Assembly (NCBI GenBank): GCA_025465475.1
Contig: JAODMR010000005.1
Span: 1-64,000 of the forward strand
Direction of reading: 5' to 3'
DNA length: 64,000 bases
From: Micrococcaceae bacterium
GTDB taxonomy: Bacteria > Actinomycetota > Actinomycetes > Actinomycetales > Micrococcaceae
In this document: in pieces, positions 1 to 7,132 of the stretch
Position numbering within the stretch: position 1 is the first letter of the stretch
Layout: each line of letters opens with the position of its first letter
The notes under the pieces: generated by a model
Databases searched by the model: none
Seen by the model: only the letters and a program-made list of their open reading frames with translations
What the model was told of the DNA's origin: nothing
Position numbers and translations under genes: made by a program

Positions 1-303
1 GTCGTCAGCCAGCCCATCCGTGCCGGAGCTCCGGCCGGCACCTACACGGTGCTCTGGCGCGTGGTTTCCTCTGACAGCCACCCCATTGATGGTTCCTTTA
101 GCTTCACCGCCAGCGGTGCTGCGGGGACCGGAGCGGCGACGTCGGCGCTGGGAACTCCGGTCCCGCTGGAGACTCCTGCACCGGCAACGGGCAGCAGCGC
201 ACAGGGTTTCCCTTGGAGCGTGCTGATTATCGGTGTGGTGCTGGTGGCACTGCTGGTGGGCATAGCCCTGGTGGTTCGCCGGCGGTTAGGCCGGGACGGC
301 TGA
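1..303 (+). CDS. CopC-domain protein, C-terminal part (5' end outside the window)
   Basis: Open from base 1 in frame 1, so the gene starts left of the window; about 100 C-terminal residues are visible. They carry the end of a CopC-type beta-sandwich (YTVLWRVVSSDSHPIDGSF, followed by SFTA), a low-complexity Ala/Thr/Pro linker, one hydrophobic helix (WSVLIIGVVLVALLVGIALV) and a short Arg-rich tail. This is the usual layout of actinobacterial CopC/YcnI-type proteins: an exported copper-binding domain tethered to the membrane with the tail inside. Family knowledge suggests periplasm-side copper handling. The metal ligands near the N-terminus are not visible, so copper binding itself cannot be checked here. 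No operon partner follows; the next gene is convergent. Confidence 0.8.
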   Translation, partial: VVSQPIRAGAPAGTYTVLWRVVSSDSHPIDGSFSFTASGAAGTGAATSALGTPVPLETPAPATGSSAQGFPWSVLIIGVVLVALLVGIALVVRRRLGRDG

Positions 304-359
304 TTCCACCGGTTTCGGTGCTCGGCAGTTCGGTGCCCGGCAGGTGCCGGGCAGTTCGG

Positions 360-965
360 TTAGGTCGCCGGGGCCAGGGAAAGTTGGCTGCGCTGGTTGG
401 AGATGGCGGTGCTCACCAGTTTTGCCTGCCGAAGCACCTCACGCGTGGTGGGCGCCACCAAATCTCCAACCCCTACCAGGTAAAGGCCCAGGGCGCGCAT
501 CGCCTGGAGCAGGTCATGCCCAATCTTCAGGCCGAGCGTGCTGATGAGACGCCGCAGTTGGTTTTGCGCGCACTGCGTCAGGACGATGGTGTCCGCCAGC
601 AGGAACCCATCGGCTGTGGAGATGACCCATTTCTTACGGTGTACAACAGCCTCCGGGCTGCTGCCGGCCATGCTCAGGTCCACGGCCCGCGTGGTGGTGC
701 GGATGTCCAGATGGTGGCTCTGCGCATAGTGGCGCAGCAGCCGCAGGATCTCCCCGCGTTCGGTGAGGGCGACCGGGTCCGCCATGTCCACGCGCCTGGC
801 AGAGCCGGAAACCAGCTGCATGCCGTCGACGACGATCGCCTCAATGCCCTGCCTGCTGAGTTCGCTCGCAACGGCGAGCCCCGACAGTCCTGAACCGATG
901 ACGACAGTCGTCGTGCTCTCCGTGGTACCTTCCGTTGCCAATCCATGCGGGGACGCACACGCCAT
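360..965 (-). CDS. reduced thioredoxin-reductase-like FAD/NAD(P)-binding protein
   Basis: 201 residues. The start at 965 is preceded by a strong AGGAGGAAAG ribosome-binding site. Residues 21-50 form a Rossmann dinucleotide site (VVIGSGLSGLAVASEL, GxGxxG at 24-29) ending in an acidic strand. Near the C-terminus YLVGVGDLVAP followed by TTREVLRQAKLVSTAI resembles the FAD-binding end of thioredoxin reductases (AGD then a helix). At about 200 residues it is far shorter than TrxB (about 310), has no CxxC pair and has no room for the NADPH domain. It therefore looks like a single FAD-domain flavoprotein rather than an active TrxB. A truncated pseudogene is possible, but both ends look intact. The substrate is unknown. 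Confidence 0.65.
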   Translation of the reverse strand: MACASPHGLATEGTTESTTTVVIGSGLSGLAVASELSRQGIEAIVVDGMQLVSGSARRVDMADPVALTERGEILRLLRHYAQSHHLDIRTTTRAVDLSMAGSSPEAVVHRKKWVISTADGFLLADTIVLTQCAQNQLRRLISTLGLKIGHDLLQAMRALGLYLVGVGDLVAPTTREVLRQAKLVSTAISNQRSQLSLAPAT

Positions 966-1400
966 GGGCTCTTTCCTCCTTGAAGCGGTAGGAGAACGGG
1001 TGAGGGAACTACAGTGTCCAGTTGGCGGTGGGCTTCCGTCCCGCCACCCGCCGAACTCCTGGAGCTCCTAGGAAGTATCTGAGGGAGCTCTATCGGTTCG
1101 ACGTGCTCGAAGACTACAGAAGAATCTGCCCCGCGCATAGACCCCTTTTGATTCGTTCCAGAAACGGCTGCACTGCGATTTTGCCCCTGGAGTGAAGCGG
1201 AGCAGCCGAAGGATTACGCGGGAATTGCAAGGAACAACAGCCGCCCCGTTGCGCCGCGTCTGCGGCATCATCGGCGATTCGAGGCGAAGCCCTGCTGCCG
1301 GGTTTTCCCGCGGCCTTGGGGGGTCTGCGGCCTACTTGATTTCCGCATGCCGATCGATAATAGTTCGAGGTAATGGCCCTCAAAGATGGTCGGCTGTAAC
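966..1400. other. intergenic region without recognisable gene
   Basis: About 430 bases lie between the divergent starts of the flavoprotein (965, leftward) and the universal stress protein (1449, rightward). Possible reading frames here have no family resemblance and no convincing ribosome-binding sites. The region must hold both promoters, but I could not pick a convincing -35/-10 pair for either gene. Confidence 0.5.
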
Positions 1401-1430
1401 CAGGAAACCTGTGATGGGGCAGGTTTCCTG
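1401..1430 (+). promoter_or_regulatory. perfect 11-bp inverted repeat in the leader of the universal stress gene
   Basis: CAGGAAACCTG (1401-1411), loop TGATGGGG, CAGGTTTCCTG (1420-1430). The arms are exact reverse complements, and each arm is itself a near-palindrome (CAGG-N3-CCTG). The element ends five bases before the GAGGAGG Shine-Dalgarno (1436-1442) of the downstream gene. It could act as an mRNA hairpin that gates initiation or as a double operator. It is not a terminator, because no T-run follows. Confidence 0.6.
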
Positions 1431-1448
1431 ACAACGAGGAGGCGTGCT

Positions 1449-2477
1449 GTGGGCCATTTTCCGGATCCTGGGCAGGAGCAGTCATCGATCGCGAAGCCGA
1501 CGGGCATCGTGGTTGGGGTTGACGGTTCAGATCAAAGCAACTGTGCCCTGGTGTGGGCGGCGCGGGAGGCCGAACGTCGTCGTCGGCCGCTGCATCTGGT
1601 GACTGCGTACTCAGTGCCAATATTCGCTGCGTCGGGTCTCGATGGCGGATATGCCACCGTGGACGACGACGTTATACGTGAAGGCGCGGAAGCGGTGCTG
1701 CAACAGGCTCTGGACAAGGTGTCGGGCTATGGCATCGAGGCCGATGCCCGAGTGGAGAACGGCGACGCGGCCGGTGTGCTGCTCGACCTGGCAGAGAGTG
1801 CCGAATTACTGGTGTTCGGCTCACGCGGCAAGGGAGGGTTTGTTGGCAGGCTGCTCGGATCGGTGAGCAGTGCGCTGCCCGCGCATGCCAAATGCCCCAC
1901 GGTAACCGTTCCTTTGAGCTGTGCCGAGCGACTCGGTGAAACTCCCCGCGCTGCCCGGCGACCGGACAGGAACGAGGAAAAGCTGCCGTTGGAGGACGTT
2001 GTGGCCGTCGGCGTTGACGGCTCCGAGCAGGCACGCCGGGCCGTGTTGGTCGCGGCCGAAGAGGCGATGAGTTCGGGCTGCCGTCTGCGGGTAATTTGCG
2101 CCGTTCCGCCCTACAACGGATCCCTGGCGTGGGTGCCGGCTCCCCTTGACCGGGAAGCGCTGTTCAGCGACATCCGGGTGCAGCTGGACGCTGGAGTGGC
2201 CTGGGTCCGTAGCCATTTTCCGGGCCTGGATGTCACTGCCGAACTGGTGGATGGAACGCCGGTGGAGATTCTTATCAACGCCACCCGTTCAGTGCAGCTG
2301 CTGGTGCTCGGAACCCGCGGCAGGGGTGGGTTTGCCGGCATGCTCCTGGGGTCTACCACCGATGGAGTGCTTCACCATGCCAAGGGTCCCGTGATGGTGG
2401 TGCAGGACAGCTACGACCCCCGGATGGATGACCGACCCTCCTTCGGCCCGATGCTTGGCCAGAGCCCGGCTGCCTAG
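1449..2477 (+). CDS. tandem-domain universal stress protein (UspA family)
   Basis: The GTG at 1449 is chosen as start because GAGGAGG lies 6 bases upstream; the upstream ATG at 1386 would place coding sequence through the hairpin. 342 residues with two Usp domains. Domain 1 (about 17-155) begins GIVVGVDGSDQSN and ends with the nucleotide-binding signature GSRGKGGFVGRLLGS. Domain 2 (about 185-325) begins VVAVGVDGSEQARRAV and carries GTRGRGGFAGMLLGS. Both match the G-x2-G-x9-G(S/T) ATP-binding pattern, so ATP binding is expected in both halves. Tandem Usp proteins in actinobacteria accumulate under hypoxia or stationary phase; that role is inferred from the family. Its stop overlaps the stop of the convergent NlpC/P60 gene (shared CTAG). 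Confidence 0.88.
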   Translation: MGHFPDPGQEQSSIAKPTGIVVGVDGSDQSNCALVWAAREAERRRRPLHLVTAYSVPIFAASGLDGGYATVDDDVIREGAEAVLQQALDKVSGYGIEADARVENGDAAGVLLDLAESAELLVFGSRGKGGFVGRLLGSVSSALPAHAKCPTVTVPLSCAERLGETPRAARRPDRNEEKLPLEDVVAVGVDGSEQARRAVLVAAEEAMSSGCRLRVICAVPPYNGSLAWVPAPLDREALFSDIRVQLDAGVAWVRSHFPGLDVTAELVDGTPVEILINATRSVQLLVLGTRGRGGFAGMLLGSTTDGVLHHAKGPVMVVQDSYDPRMDDRPSFGPMLGQSPAA

Positions 2478-3970
2478 TAGCGCGCAGCCGAGGGGTACAG
2501 CGACATGCCCACCAGCCAGGACAACGGCGTGACCAGGATGCCCTGCGACGGATTCAGTGCGTGCACCACCTTGTTGTCGCCGATGTAGATGGCGATATGA
2601 CTGAAGTTGCCGGTACCGTCGTCATTGAAGACCAGCAGGTCACCGGGTCGCATCTGGGACAGCGGCACCCGCGTGGGAGCCTGCCAGAACTGAGCGGTGC
2701 CGGTCCGGGGAACACTGACACCCACAGAGGCAAACGCCTGCTGAACCAGTCCTGAGCAGTCGAACCCGACGGGACCGTTTCCGCCCCAGACGTATGGGCC
2801 GCCAACCTTCGACATGGCGTAATTGATCATTCCCTGCACGGAGTAGCCCCCCGTGGAGGGAGCAGGGGCCGGGGCCGGGGCCGGGGCTGGCGCCGGTGCG
2901 GGGACTGGTGCCGGTGCGGGTGCAGGCGCCGGGGCAGGCGCCGGCCGCGCGGGAGCGGGTTGGGCAGGTGCCGGTTGGGCGGGAGCGGACTGGGCAGGTG
3001 CCGGTTGCGCGGCGATGGGTGCTGTCGCAGCCGGCTCCTGGCTGGCTGCTGCCGGTACAACGGGGGCGGGTTGCGCTGCGGATGCCGCAACGATGGCGGC
3101 AAGCCTGGCTTCTTCCTTTTGCTGCTCCAGGCCTGCCACCCGGGCGTCCTCAAGTTCCGCCGTCGTATTACGGAGGGTGGCGAGCTGCCCCACCAGGACC
3201 GCCCGCTGCGCCTGATTCTCGGCAACCAGTGCGTTTTGGGCATCCGTTGCGGCCTGCGCGCGCGCCTTGGATTCTTCCGCGGCCTTTGCCGCCGCGTCCG
3301 CCGCGTCCCGTGCCGCGATCGCTGATTTCTGCAGTGAAGCTGCGGAGGACGCAGTAGCTTCTGCAGTCTGGAAGGTCCTGCTTCGGCTGTCGCCCAGGGC
3401 CATCAACGTTGATGCCTGGTACAACGCGTCAGCGGAGGTCACGCCGCTCATCATCGACTGAACGCTGGGATTCATTCCACCGTTCCGGTAGAGATCACCG
3501 GCAAGTTGCCCGACGTCGGTCTTCGCCTTGCCTGCCGCTGCGGCAGCGCTGTCGGCCTTGGCCTGTGCCGCTTCTGCGGTGGAAGCCCTGTCCTTGGCTG
3601 CCAGCAGCGAGCCCGTGTAGTCATCATTGGCCCGCATGGACGCTGCCACCGACCCCTGCAGGGTTTGGCTGGCCCCGTCGAGCAGGGTCTCGATTTTCGC
3701 GACCTCCGACGCCGTTGACGCCTCGCTGGACTTGGCGGCGGCGATGTCGTCAGCGGAAGGCATGACCGGAGACGCCGGTTGGGCGGCAGGCAGCGGGGAC
3801 GTCGGCTGCGAGCCGGTGGACGCGTGTGCAGGAGCCAGGATTCCGGCGGCCAGCAGGGCCGTTGCAGCCACCACGGAAGCACCTCGACTGAGGTTCCTCT
3901 TCTTTCTTGCCAGGGAGAAAGCAGTCGCCTGCTGGTCTGGGTTCCGGGGGCAACGCGGCGCTAACTGCAT
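2474..3970 (-). CDS. secreted NlpC/P60-family peptidoglycan peptidase
   Basis: Start taken at 3970 (MQLAPRCPRN), which has GAGGAC upstream; a start at 4009 lacks a ribosome-binding site. About 498 residues. A signal peptide (SVVAATALLAAGILAPAHAS) follows a basic n-region. Residues of about 70-310 form a long Ala/Glu/Lys/Gln-rich coiled coil, as in RipA-type proteins, and are followed by a Pro/Ala repeat linker. The C-terminal 120 residues are an NlpC/P60 domain with catalytic Cys in GFDCSGLVQQAF, His in NFSHIAIYIG and a third polar residue in KVVHALN. It should cut D-Glu/diaminoacyl bonds of cell-wall peptides during growth or division. The coiled coil may autoinhibit or recruit the enzyme, by analogy with M. 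tuberculosis RipA and B. subtilis CwlO. Confidence 0.9.
   Translation of the reverse strand: MQLAPRCPRNPDQQATAFSLARKKRNLSRGASVVAATALLAAGILAPAHASTGSQPTSPLPAAQPASPVMPSADDIAAAKSSEASTASEVAKIETLLDGASQTLQGSVAASMRANDDYTGSLLAAKDRASTAEAAQAKADSAAAAAGKAKTDVGQLAGDLYRNGGMNPSVQSMMSGVTSADALYQASTLMALGDSRSRTFQTAEATASSAASLQKSAIAARDAADAAAKAAEESKARAQAATDAQNALVAENQAQRAVLVGQLATLRNTTAELEDARVAGLEQQKEEARLAAIVAASAAQPAPVVPAAASQEPAATAPIAAQPAPAQSAPAQPAPAQPAPARPAPAPAPAPAPAPVPAPAPAPAPAPAPAPSTGGYSVQGMINYAMSKVGGPYVWGGNGPVGFDCSGLVQQAFASVGVSVPRTGTAQFWQAPTRVPLSQMRPGDLLVFNDDGTGNFSHIAIYIGDNKVVHALNPSQGILVTPLSWLVGMSLYPSAARY
2855..3010 (-). repeat. Pro-Ala coding repeat (linker of NlpC/P60 protein)
   Basis: Short GC-rich tandem units encode PAPAPAPAP runs and then imperfect AQPAPAQPAP and ARPAPAP units. 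It is a coding minisatellite forming an extended wall-spanning linker, and its length probably varies between strains. Confidence 0.75.
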
Positions 3971-4051
3971 ACAAGTCCTCACGACGGTCTGACAGGTGAA
4001 CGCCCTCATGCGCAGGGGACTGCAACATGGCCGAGCCGGATCGAGTGGCTG

Positions 4052-4102
4052 GCGGTGCTGCCCACGTCTTATCCCCCCGGGGAATCAGGGGGCTGGCACC
4101 GC
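4052..4102 (-). promoter_or_regulatory. nested hairpin in the leader of the NlpC/P60 gene
   Basis: Read on the minus strand, GCGGTGC (4102-4096) pairs with GCACCGC (4058-4052), and inside it CCCCC (4092-4088) pairs with GGGGG (4077-4073). It lies 82 bases before the start codon in the 286-base gap 3971-4256. In many actinobacteria such genes carry a c-di-AMP (ydaO) riboswitch, but the conserved core of that class is not found here. The element is either an unclassified leader structure or a terminator of the upstream gene. Confidence 0.4.
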
Positions 4103-4256
4103 AAAAGCCTCGCTGCGTTCACACAGCAGTTTTGAGGGTACTGGGCTTTATATCACTTTGGCAACAAATACCCCGTGAACAACACTACCCACAGCGGTAC
4201 GATCCCGGCTCACTGCCCCCAATGTCCCCGCGGCCCTCAGGGTGGAGCCAGTCCGT

Positions 4257-4664
4257 TCAGCCCCAGCCCAGTTCGTCCAGACGCTCGTCGTCAATGCCAA
4301 AGAAGTGCGCAACCTCATGCATCACGGTTGTCAATACCTCGGCCACGACTTCCTGGCGCGACAGGCAGCTGTCCAGGATGGGTTGGCGGAAAAGGACGAT
4401 CCGGTCAGGCAGCGATCCTGCGTCCCACCAGAGCCCCCGCTCCGTCAGTGGTGTCCCTTCGTACAGTCCAAGCAGTTCGGGTTCTTCTTCCTCTCCCGGA
4501 CCAGGGCGATAACGCTCCTCCACAACCACTGCCACGTTGGTGAGCGCTTTCGTCACCTCGGGAGGCAGGCGGGCGAGCGCCTGGTCCACTGCTTCCTCAA
4601 ACTCCTTCCGGCTCATCTCGAACCGGCCATAGGAGGGTATTCCTGCCAATGGGTTTTTGGGCAT
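4257..4664 (-). CDS. minimal zincin metallopeptidase family protein (DUF1025/PF06262)
   Basis: 135 residues, the usual size. The C-terminus has HEVAHFFGIDD (HExxH at 116-120 with a downstream Asp), the metal-binding signature of the minimal zincin fold. The family N-terminus is recognisable at MSRKEFEEAVDQALARLP; initiation at that internal Met (codon 17) is a credible alternative to the start at 4664. It is predicted to be cytosolic and to bind zinc, but no substrate is established for the family. It is transcribed towards the NlpC/P60 gene, across a 286-base gap that suggests separate transcription. Confidence 0.82.
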   Translation of the reverse strand: MPKNPLAGIPSYGRFEMSRKEFEEAVDQALARLPPEVTKALTNVAVVVEERYRPGPGEEEEPELLGLYEGTPLTERGLWWDAGSLPDRIVLFRQPILDSCLSRQEVVAEVLTTVMHEVAHFFGIDDERLDELGWG

Positions 4665-4708
4665 GCAAGGAGCCTACGCGCCCGGTTTTGCTGGGCTGGG
4701 ATCCCGTT

Positions 4709-4737
4709 TTGGTTATTCCCAAAGTTGGCCCTATAGT
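4709..4737 (+). promoter_or_regulatory. sigma70-type promoter for the tRNA-Glu/Asp/Phe cluster
   Basis: TTGGTT (4709-4714), 17-base spacer, TATAGT (4732-4737). The predicted transcript would start near 4744, about 77 bases before tRNA-Glu. It is AT-rich relative to its surroundings and correctly oriented. Confidence 0.6.
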
Positions 4738-4820
4738 TTTATAGGTCCACTTCGGAAGAACGCGGAAAGCAGTTTGGCCCCCATTAAAGGGCTTTCGCGG
4801 GAAGAACAAGTGCGTCTTAA

Positions 4821-4893
4821 GCCCCCATCGTCTAGCGGCCTAGGACACCGCCCTTTCACGGCGGCGGCACGGGTTCGAATCCCGTTGGGGGTA
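4821..4893 (+). tRNA. tRNA-Glu (anticodon TTC)
   Basis: 73 bases. Acceptor GCCCCCA pairs with TGGGGGT, the anticodon stem is CCGCC/GGCGG with loop CTTTCAC, and the T-arm is CGGG-TTCGAAT-CCCG. The CCA end is not encoded. First of three tRNAs in one cluster. Confidence 0.95.
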
Positions 4894-4968
4894 CGCATGA
4901 GGTGCACAGGTCGGTCCGAAAGACTGGTACGATGTAACTCGTGTTTCAGACAGAAACATGAAAAGCAA

Positions 4969-5042
4969 GGCCCTGTAGCGCAGTTGGTTAGCGCGCCGCC
5001 CTGTCACGGCGGAGGTCGCGGGTTCGAGTCCCGTCAGGGTCG
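4969..5042 (+). tRNA. tRNA-Asp (anticodon GTC)
   Basis: 74 bases. Acceptor GGCCCTG/CAGGGTC, anticodon stem CCGCC/GGCGG with loop CTGTCAC, T-loop TTCGAGT. No encoded CCA. Confidence 0.95.
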
Positions 5043-5090
5043 CTTTGGTTTCCTGGGTAGCCCCGGGCGATCATGGTGATCAGTTCACCA

Positions 5091-5166
5091 GGCTCTGTAG
5101 CTCAGTTGGTAGAGCGTTCGACTGAAAATCGAAAGGTCACCGGATCGACGCCGGTCGGAGCCACCA
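5091..5166 (+). tRNA. tRNA-Phe (anticodon GAA), CCA encoded
   Basis: Acceptor GGCTCTG/CGGAGCC, anticodon stem TTCGA/TCGAA with loop CTGAAAA. Discriminator A5163 is followed by a genomic CCA (5164-5166), unlike the Glu and Asp genes just upstream. Confidence 0.95.
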
Positions 5167-5174
5167 GCGAAAGA

Positions 5175-5199
5175 GGTCCCGCAATTGCGGGGCCTTTTT
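5175..5199 (+). terminator. rho-independent terminator of the tRNA cluster
   Basis: GGTCCCGC-AATT-GCGGGGCC followed directly by TTTTT. It is a classic intrinsic terminator nine bases after tRNA-Phe. Confidence 0.88.
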
Positions 5200-5252
5200 G
5201 CGTTTGCGCCTATTCTTATCCGGCCAACGCTTGGTGTTTCGGCTGTTCGCCG

Positions 5253-5281
5253 TTGCCTGCACTTGGGTCCCTGCATAGGGT
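5253..5281 (+). promoter_or_regulatory. putative promoter of the Asp23/AmaP operon
   Basis: TTGCCT (5253-5258), 17-base spacer, TAGGGT (5276-5281), 30 bases before the ATG at 5312 whose ribosome-binding site is AGGAAGGG (5297-5304). The hexamers are only moderately close to consensus. Confidence 0.45.
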
Positions 5282-5311
5282 TGCCGTAGGGCAACAGGAA
5301 GGGCTGGGGTC

Positions 5312-5869
5312 ATGCCAGGACAAGAGAGTCAGCCGGATCCAACTCGGCTTCGGCAGCCGACGTTCCCGCCGGCGGCCGCGCCCCTGCCGGAAACAGCTCT
5401 TCCACTGCCTGGTCGGACGGTCATTTCCGAGGCCGCCGTCGCCAAGGTGGCGGCCGTGGCGGCCCGAAGCGTGCCGGGCGTGCACATGTTGGGTGCCGGA
5501 ACGCGTCCGTTGGGCGCAATCCGCGACGCCGTGGGCGGTACTGACGTTAGCCAGGGCGTTCGGGCGGAGGTCGGGGAAAGCGAGATCGCCGTCGACGTCA
5601 TCCTCGTCGCCAGCTATGGGGTGGCACTGCAGGAGTTGGCCAACGCGGTTCGTGCGGCGGTTTACGCGGCGGTCGAGTCCCTGGTGGGCCTGCGCGTCAT
5701 TGAAGTCAATGTCGAGATTAATGACGTGCACGTGGCCGGACTGGAGCCTGAAAAGGCTCCCGCGCGGCCCCGCTTCGCTGACCGGTTGAGCGTGCCTGCC
5801 CGCGGCGCGCCCACGGTTGGAACCTCGGGCAGCAGTGCCGTGAGGCCCGTCGAAGGAGGCAGGCGATGA
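5312..5869 (+). CDS. Asp23/Gls24 family envelope stress protein
   Basis: 185 residues. After a Pro/Ala-rich N-terminus, the Asp23 core runs from about residue 33 (TVISEAAVAKVAAVAARSVPGV) through VDVILVASYGVALQELANAVR to VIEVNVEINDVHV, the alpha/beta fold typical of Gls24 proteins. In Staphylococcus, Asp23 is an abundant membrane-associated protein anchored by AmaP, and its loss activates the cell-wall stress response. The same pairing (an AmaP-like gene four genes downstream) is present here. First gene of a five-gene operon; it overlaps the next by ATGA. Confidence 0.88.
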   Translation: MPGQESQPDPTRLRQPTFPPAAAPLPETALPLPGRTVISEAAVAKVAAVAARSVPGVHMLGAGTRPLGAIRDAVGGTDVSQGVRAEVGESEIAVDVILVASYGVALQELANAVRAAVYAAVESLVGLRVIEVNVEINDVHVAGLEPEKAPARPRFADRLSVPARGAPTVGTSGSSAVRPVEGGRR

Positions 5870-6057
5870 GTCCAACCCTGCTTGGCGCCGCCATCGGTGC
5901 CTTTCTGGCCTTCATGGCCTTCGCTTTTGGTTTCTGGGGGTTCGTCGTGGCTGCCCTGTTCATGGTCGTAGGCGCAGCCTTGGGACGCGCCGCAGAAGGC
6001 CGGCTGGACGTGCGCAGTGCGTGGGATGCGCTCACGGGCCGGCGTTCATCGTCATGA
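5866..6057 (+). CDS. small DUF2273-type membrane protein of the Asp23 operon
   Basis: 63 residues with two closely spaced hydrophobic segments (LLGAAIGAFLAFMAFAFGFW and GFVVAALFMVVGAALGRAA) and a basic tail ending TGRRSSS. This matches the small DUF2273-like protein that accompanies Asp23/Gls24 genes in Gram-positive bacteria. The ATG overlaps the asp23 stop by four bases (ATGA) and its own stop overlaps the next start in the same way, indicating strict translational coupling. Function is unknown; it is presumably a membrane partner of Asp23. Confidence 0.8.
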   Translation: MSPTLLGAAIGAFLAFMAFAFGFWGFVVAALFMVVGAALGRAAEGRLDVRSAWDALTGRRSSS

Positions 6058-6434
6058 GCGGGTCGGTGCCGGCGGCTGGCTTCCGGCAGTTGGACGGACA
6101 TAACCGCGTCAGCGCCCAGGCCCTGAGCAGTGTGGCGAAAGCTGTTGCCGCGGAATCGTTTCACGTGCCGCCCGCAGAGGTACGGACGAGTTGGAGCGAT
6201 GACCGCGGACTGCTTGTTCTGGCGCTTTCCCTACCTGCTGCGGTCCCGCCCTTGGTCGATCTCGTGAGGGACCCCGCCGGACTGGAGCCGGTGGGAGGGT
6301 CACTCTGGGATCGTGCGTTGGCGGCGCAGGAGAACATCCGGCAGCGGGTCACGGGTCTGACGGGGGCCGAAATCACCCGCGTCGATGTCCGCATCACAGG
6401 TATCCGGAGTTTTGAGGGAGGCCGGGTGCGGTGA
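6054..6434 (+). CDS. divergent Asp23/Gls24-like protein
   Basis: 126 residues from the ATG at 6054, chosen because it forms an ATGA overlap with the previous stop; an upstream start would overlap more without a ribosome-binding site. The sequence (VSAQALSSVAKAVAAESFHV, then VRTSWSDDRGLLVLALSLP and ITRVDVRITGI) has the helix-strand pattern of Asp23 proteins but is more diverged than the first copy. No signal peptide or membrane helix. It is probably a second Asp23-fold subunit of the same complex. Confidence 0.7.
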   Translation: MSGSVPAAGFRQLDGHNRVSAQALSSVAKAVAAESFHVPPAEVRTSWSDDRGLLVLALSLPAAVPPLVDLVRDPAGLEPVGGSLWDRALAAQENIRQRVTGLTGAEITRVDVRITGIRSFEGGRVR

Positions 6435-7132
6435 GGACCGACGACGACGGCCCAGCTCCGGACGCAGGACCGGTCAGCGGTGTCGCCGCAGGGACGGCGC
6501 CCTTGGGCGTCGGGGAACCGGTGTCCGGGCGAGCCGGAGGAGGTCCCGTAGGAATGCCGGGAGAGTACCTGGAGCAGGTGCTGCGCCGGGAAACGCACTC
6601 CTCCCGCGCGCTTCCGAGCATTATTGCGGCCCTGTTGGTCTGCGTGCTGGCCCTGTACGCGCTGCTGGAATCCATGTTGCGGGCTTTGGACCAGCCGGCA
6701 TGGCTGGCGGATCCGCTTGAGCTGGTGGCGGCTGCAGCCCGCTGGCCTGCCGGAACCAGTCCGGTTTTGCTCGCTGCTGCCGGTTTCGTCACTCTCCTTA
6801 TCGGTCTGATGTTTTTCCTGGCCGCCATCCTGCCGGGGCGGCGCGCCAAGCATGTGTTGCCACACCCGCGGCTAGCGGTCGTCGTCGCCGACGAGGTCCT
6901 GGCAGCAGCCTTGGCACGGGTGGCCAAACGTGCCGCCGGAGTTGCCCGGGAACAGGTGACGGTGGTGGTTACCAGACACTCCGTCACCGTCAGCATTCGG
7001 CCGACGTCGGGGATCGGGGTGGATACGGAGGCGGTCAGGCGGGCGGTGGACGGGGAACTGGACCGGATCAATCCGTTGCCCCGGCCGCAGGCAGAGATCA
7101 GGGTGGCACCGATCGGGGTGGTGGGCGTATGA
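6431..7132 (+). CDS. DUF6286-like membrane protein of the Asp23 operon
   Basis: 233 residues starting at a GTG that overlaps the previous stop (GTGA). A Gly/Pro/Asp-rich cytoplasmic N-terminus (about 1-58) is followed by two membrane helices (IIAALLVCVLALYALLESML at about 63-82, LLAAAGFVTLLIGLMFFLAA at about 112-131) and a cytoplasmic Asp23-like alpha/beta domain (about 150-233, with VTVVVTRHSVTVSIRPTSG). The layout matches the DUF6286 family found in actinobacterial Asp23 operons. It probably supplies a membrane-embedded Asp23-type subunit. Confidence 0.7.
   Translation: MRTDDDGPAPDAGPVSGVAAGTAPLGVGEPVSGRAGGGPVGMPGEYLEQVLRRETHSSRALPSIIAALLVCVLALYALLESMLRALDQPAWLADPLELVAAAARWPAGTSPVLLAAAGFVTLLIGLMFFLAAILPGRRAKHVLPHPRLAVVVADEVLAAALARVAKRAAGVAREQVTVVVTRHSVTVSIRPTSGIGVDTEAVRRAVDGELDRINPLPRPQAEIRVAPIGVVGV

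Noticed and set aside
2855-3010. CRISPR-like or mobile repeat array
   Set aside because: The units are a Pro/Ala coding minisatellite within the NlpC/P60 gene, with no spacers.
3971-4256. c-di-AMP (ydaO) riboswitch before the NlpC/P60 gene
   Set aside because: The conserved GGGGUGAA and CAGCUAACC-type core segments are absent; only a generic GC-rich nested stem is present.
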